A stretch of 64,000 bases of DNA from positions 1-64,000 of the forward strand of contig CAMENZ010000007.1 in assembly GCA_945928865.1 (NCBI GenBank). The letters are read 5' to 3'. A model generated the notes under the pieces. The model had not been told where the DNA came from, searched no databases, and saw only the letters and a list, made by a program, of their open reading frames with translations. Made by a program: the position numbers and the translations under genes. Positions 62,112 to 64,000 of the stretch are shown piece by piece (positions within the stretch are counted from its first letter, which is position 1; each line of letters opens with the position of its first letter). Source of the stretch: an uncultured Clostridia bacterium (lineage in GTDB: Bacteria > Bacillota > Clostridia > Peptostreptococcales > Anaerovoracaceae).

Positions 62112-63575
62112 ATGGCAGGCACAGTTTCAGGAACTATTGCATCCTTCTTTTCGATTTGGGGAATATATATAGTTAATATTTTGCTTATAATTGTGGTAAT
62201 ATTTTTTGAACGAAAGGGTTCTACTGCAACTTTAGCTTGGATTATGATATTAGCTTTTATACCTATTATAGGATTCATTTTATATTTAATATTTAATCAA
62301 AATTTATCTAGAATTAAGATTAATAAATTGTTAGAAAATGAAGAATATATTGTAAGCCATATTTTGAAAAAACAAATGCAAGATATGGATGAAGGGAAGT
62401 ATGAATTTAAAGATGAAAGAGCAAAAGCGTGGAAACATCTTATTAAACTAAATCAAGTATATGCAGATGCTTTATATACTCAGCATAATGAAATAGATCT
62501 TATAACTGATGGTAAAGAATTTATGCATAAGCTTTTAACAGATATTGATAAGGCGGAAAAATATATTAATATTGAGTATTTTATTATTAAACATGACCAT
62601 GTAGGCTTAGACCTTATCCGCCATCTTACGAAAAAAGCTAGAGAAGGCGTAGAAGTAAGACTTTTAGTAGATGCTTTGGGTAGTAGATTTATCAATAATA
62701 TGGTTTTAAGAGATTTCCTTAGAGCAGGGGGAAAAGTAGGATATTTCTTTAAACCTAAATTTAAGATTATCGGAATTAAATTTAATTATCGAAATCATAG
62801 GAAAATAGTTGTAATCGACGATAAAATCGGATATACAGGGGGCTATAATATAGCCAAAGAATATCTAGGTGAAAAAAAGAAATTCGGATATTGGAGAGAT
62901 GCTAATATTAGAATTAAAGGAGATAGTGTTTACGAATTAAATGCCAGATTTACATTGGATTGGCGATTTACTACTAATGAAAAGTTGGAAATTTTGCCTG
63001 AAACTATAGAGAAAAATAGTGATAATGTTTGTGGCGTTCAGATTGTGTCTTGTGGGCCTGAGTCTCCGGCACAGGAGGTAAAAAGGGCTTTTATGAGGAT
63101 GATAACCTTTGCAGAGAGAAAGGTTTATATCCAGACTCCATATTTTGTACCGGATCCACCTATTTTAGAATCTCTAAAAATGGCTGCCCAGTCAGGCTTA
63201 GATGTTAGACTAATGATTCCTTGCAAGCCGGACCATATGTTTGTGTATTGGGCTACATTTGCCTATGCAGGAGAATTACTTAAAAATGGTGTTAGAGTTT
63301 TTATTTATGATGGAGGTTTTCTTCATGCTAAAACTATGGTAGTAGACGGAGAAATTTCAACTGTCGGCTCTACTAATTTTGATAATAGAAGCTTTAAGTT
63401 GAATTTTGAGACTAATGCATTTATTTTTGATGAAGATTTTACTAAGGAATTGGAAAGCTCTTTCCAAAATGATATACCTAAATGTCACGAATTAACATTA
63501 GAAATGTACAATAAAAGAAATGTAATTATAAGATTTAAGGAACAGGTTTCCAGGCTTCTTTCAGAAATCTTATAA
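62112..63575 (+). CDS. cls: Cardiolipin synthase
   Basis: A 487-residue phospholipase-D-type enzyme. Two membrane helices lie at about 10-60, then two HKD motifs: NHRKIVVIDDKIGYTGGYN near 228-246 and LHAKTMVVDGEISTVGSTN near 402-420. It joins two phosphatidylglycerols into cardiolipin. SD GGAGGAG. Fits the lipid theme of the nearby plsX, plsY and gpsA genes. Confidence 0.95.
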   Translation: MAGTVSGTIASFFSIWGIYIVNILLIIVVIFFERKGSTATLAWIMILAFIPIIGFILYLIFNQNLSRIKINKLLENEEYIVSHILKKQMQDMDEGKYEFKDERAKAWKHLIKLNQVYADALYTQHNEIDLITDGKEFMHKLLTDIDKAEKYINIEYFIIKHDHVGLDLIRHLTKKAREGVEVRLLVDALGSRFINNMVLRDFLRAGGKVGYFFKPKFKIIGIKFNYRNHRKIVVIDDKIGYTGGYNIAKEYLGEKKKFGYWRDANIRIKGDSVYELNARFTLDWRFTTNEKLEILPETIEKNSDNVCGVQIVSCGPESPAQEVKRAFMRMITFAERKVYIQTPYFVPDPPILESLKMAAQSGLDVRLMIPCKPDHMFVYWATFAYAGELLKNGVRVFIYDGGFLHAKTMVVDGEISTVGSTNFDNRSFKLNFETNAFIFDEDFTKELESSFQNDIPKCHELTLEMYNKRNVIIRFKEQVSRLLSEIL

Positions 63576-63590
63576 AGAATAGGAAGATAT

Positions 63591-64000
63591 ATGAGTAAAA
63601 TTAGATTTTTCATAGCCCTTTGGGTTTCTAAATTAGCTATTATCGCTTTAAAGATAACAAAACATGCAGGTACAAATTTTCCGGGTATAGTAGCCCTTAA
63701 AATTTGCCCTATGTTTTTAAAATATGCTAAAAAACCGGAAAAAATTATAGCGGTAACGGGAACAAACGGTAAAACTACAGTTAGTAATATGTTATTGGAT
63801 ATACTGACTTTAGATGGTTATAATGTCCTTAACAATAAAGCCGGTTCCAATATAAACACCGGAATTGCTGCTAGTTTAATATATGGAATGACAGTATTTG
63901 GAAAATGTAAACATAGAATTGGAGTTTTTGAAATAGATGAGCGTTCGGCTTTAAGAATTTTCCCTTATTTAAAACCTGATTATATGCTCATAACTAATCT
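63591..64000 (+). CDS. murT: Lipid II isoglutaminyl synthase subunit MurT (5' part)
   Basis: The first 136 codons of a Mur-ligase-like protein cut by the window end. It shows the MurT-type N-terminal helix (FFIALWVSKLAIIALKI), GTNFPGIVALKICP, the ATP loop VTGTNGKTTVSNML, NKAGSNINTGI and EIDERSALRIFPYLKPDY. MurT works with GatD to amidate the D-Glu of lipid II; gatD should follow outside the window. SD AGGAAG. Confidence 0.85.
   Translation, partial: MSKIRFFIALWVSKLAIIALKITKHAGTNFPGIVALKICPMFLKYAKKPEKIIAVTGTNGKTTVSNMLLDILTLDGYNVLNNKAGSNINTGIAASLIYGMTVFGKCKHRIGVFEIDERSALRIFPYLKPDYMLITN

Overview
The window comes from a low-GC, Gram-positive anaerobe of the Clostridia (Bacillota). Several things point there: strongly AT-rich coding with good Shine-Dalgarno sites, a T-box in front of valS, sortase-type cell-wall anchors, a Gram-positive type IV pilus locus without a secretin, a flavodiiron protein fed by rubredoxin, and gene orders such as rplS-rbgA-rnhB and plsX-rnc-smc-ftsY. 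The surface proteins, the wall-binding deacetylase and the zinc scavenging genes suggest a host-associated lifestyle (inference). The genus cannot be fixed from the sequence alone.

Layout. 1-283: the 3' end of a 5S rRNA followed by tRNA-Glu and tRNA-Leu. 556-2469: an ECF sigma factor with an RsgI-like membrane anti-sigma factor. About 2,880-10,045: a graveyard of mobile-element fragments (at least two serine-recombinase remnants, an integrase-core transposase remnant and an IS630 fragment), surrounding a 1,364-residue wall-anchored surface protein of foreign-looking composition and a PrsW-type membrane protease. 10,108-15,435: a wall-binding polysaccharide deacetylase, tRNA-Glu(CUC), a RocB-like peptidase, a YprB-like nuclease with a possible C-rich-loop small RNA or leader, and a XerD-like recombinase. 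15,626-18,771: a two-gene redox operon in which an acyl-CoA dehydrogenase/ETF-alpha/rubredoxin fusion is translationally coupled to a flavodiiron protein. This is the most interesting system in the window. 18,998-22,325: a second wall-anchored protein, an interrupted fabZ and a MarR/FabT-like regulator. 22,468-26,071: a zinc ABC uptake operon bracketed by two unusual small proteins.

26,196-28,206 holds rplS-rbgA-rnhB. A membrane GGDEF protein (28,207-29,442, minus strand) lies divergent from a complete type IV pilus operon (29,803-42,699). That operon begins with a giant prepilin carrying GLUG repeats, followed by three smaller pilin-like proteins, PilB, PilT, PilC, PilD, PilM, PilN and PilO. 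From 42,702 to the end lie housekeeping genes in tight operons: T-box-valS-folC-thrE, glyA, plsX-rnc-smc-ftsY-der-plsY-gpsA-miaB, a Na/Pi cotransporter, cardiolipin synthase and the start of murT.

How the parts fit: the redox operon could pass electrons from acyl-CoA oxidation to oxygen or peroxide reduction. The GGDEF protein may tie c-di-GMP to the adjacent pili. The zinc operon captures Zn with a His-rich binding protein. The housekeeping block couples phospholipid synthesis (plsX, plsY, gpsA, cls) with chromosome segregation, protein targeting and ribosome assembly. Function calls rest on motifs and on memory of the families; no database search was possible.
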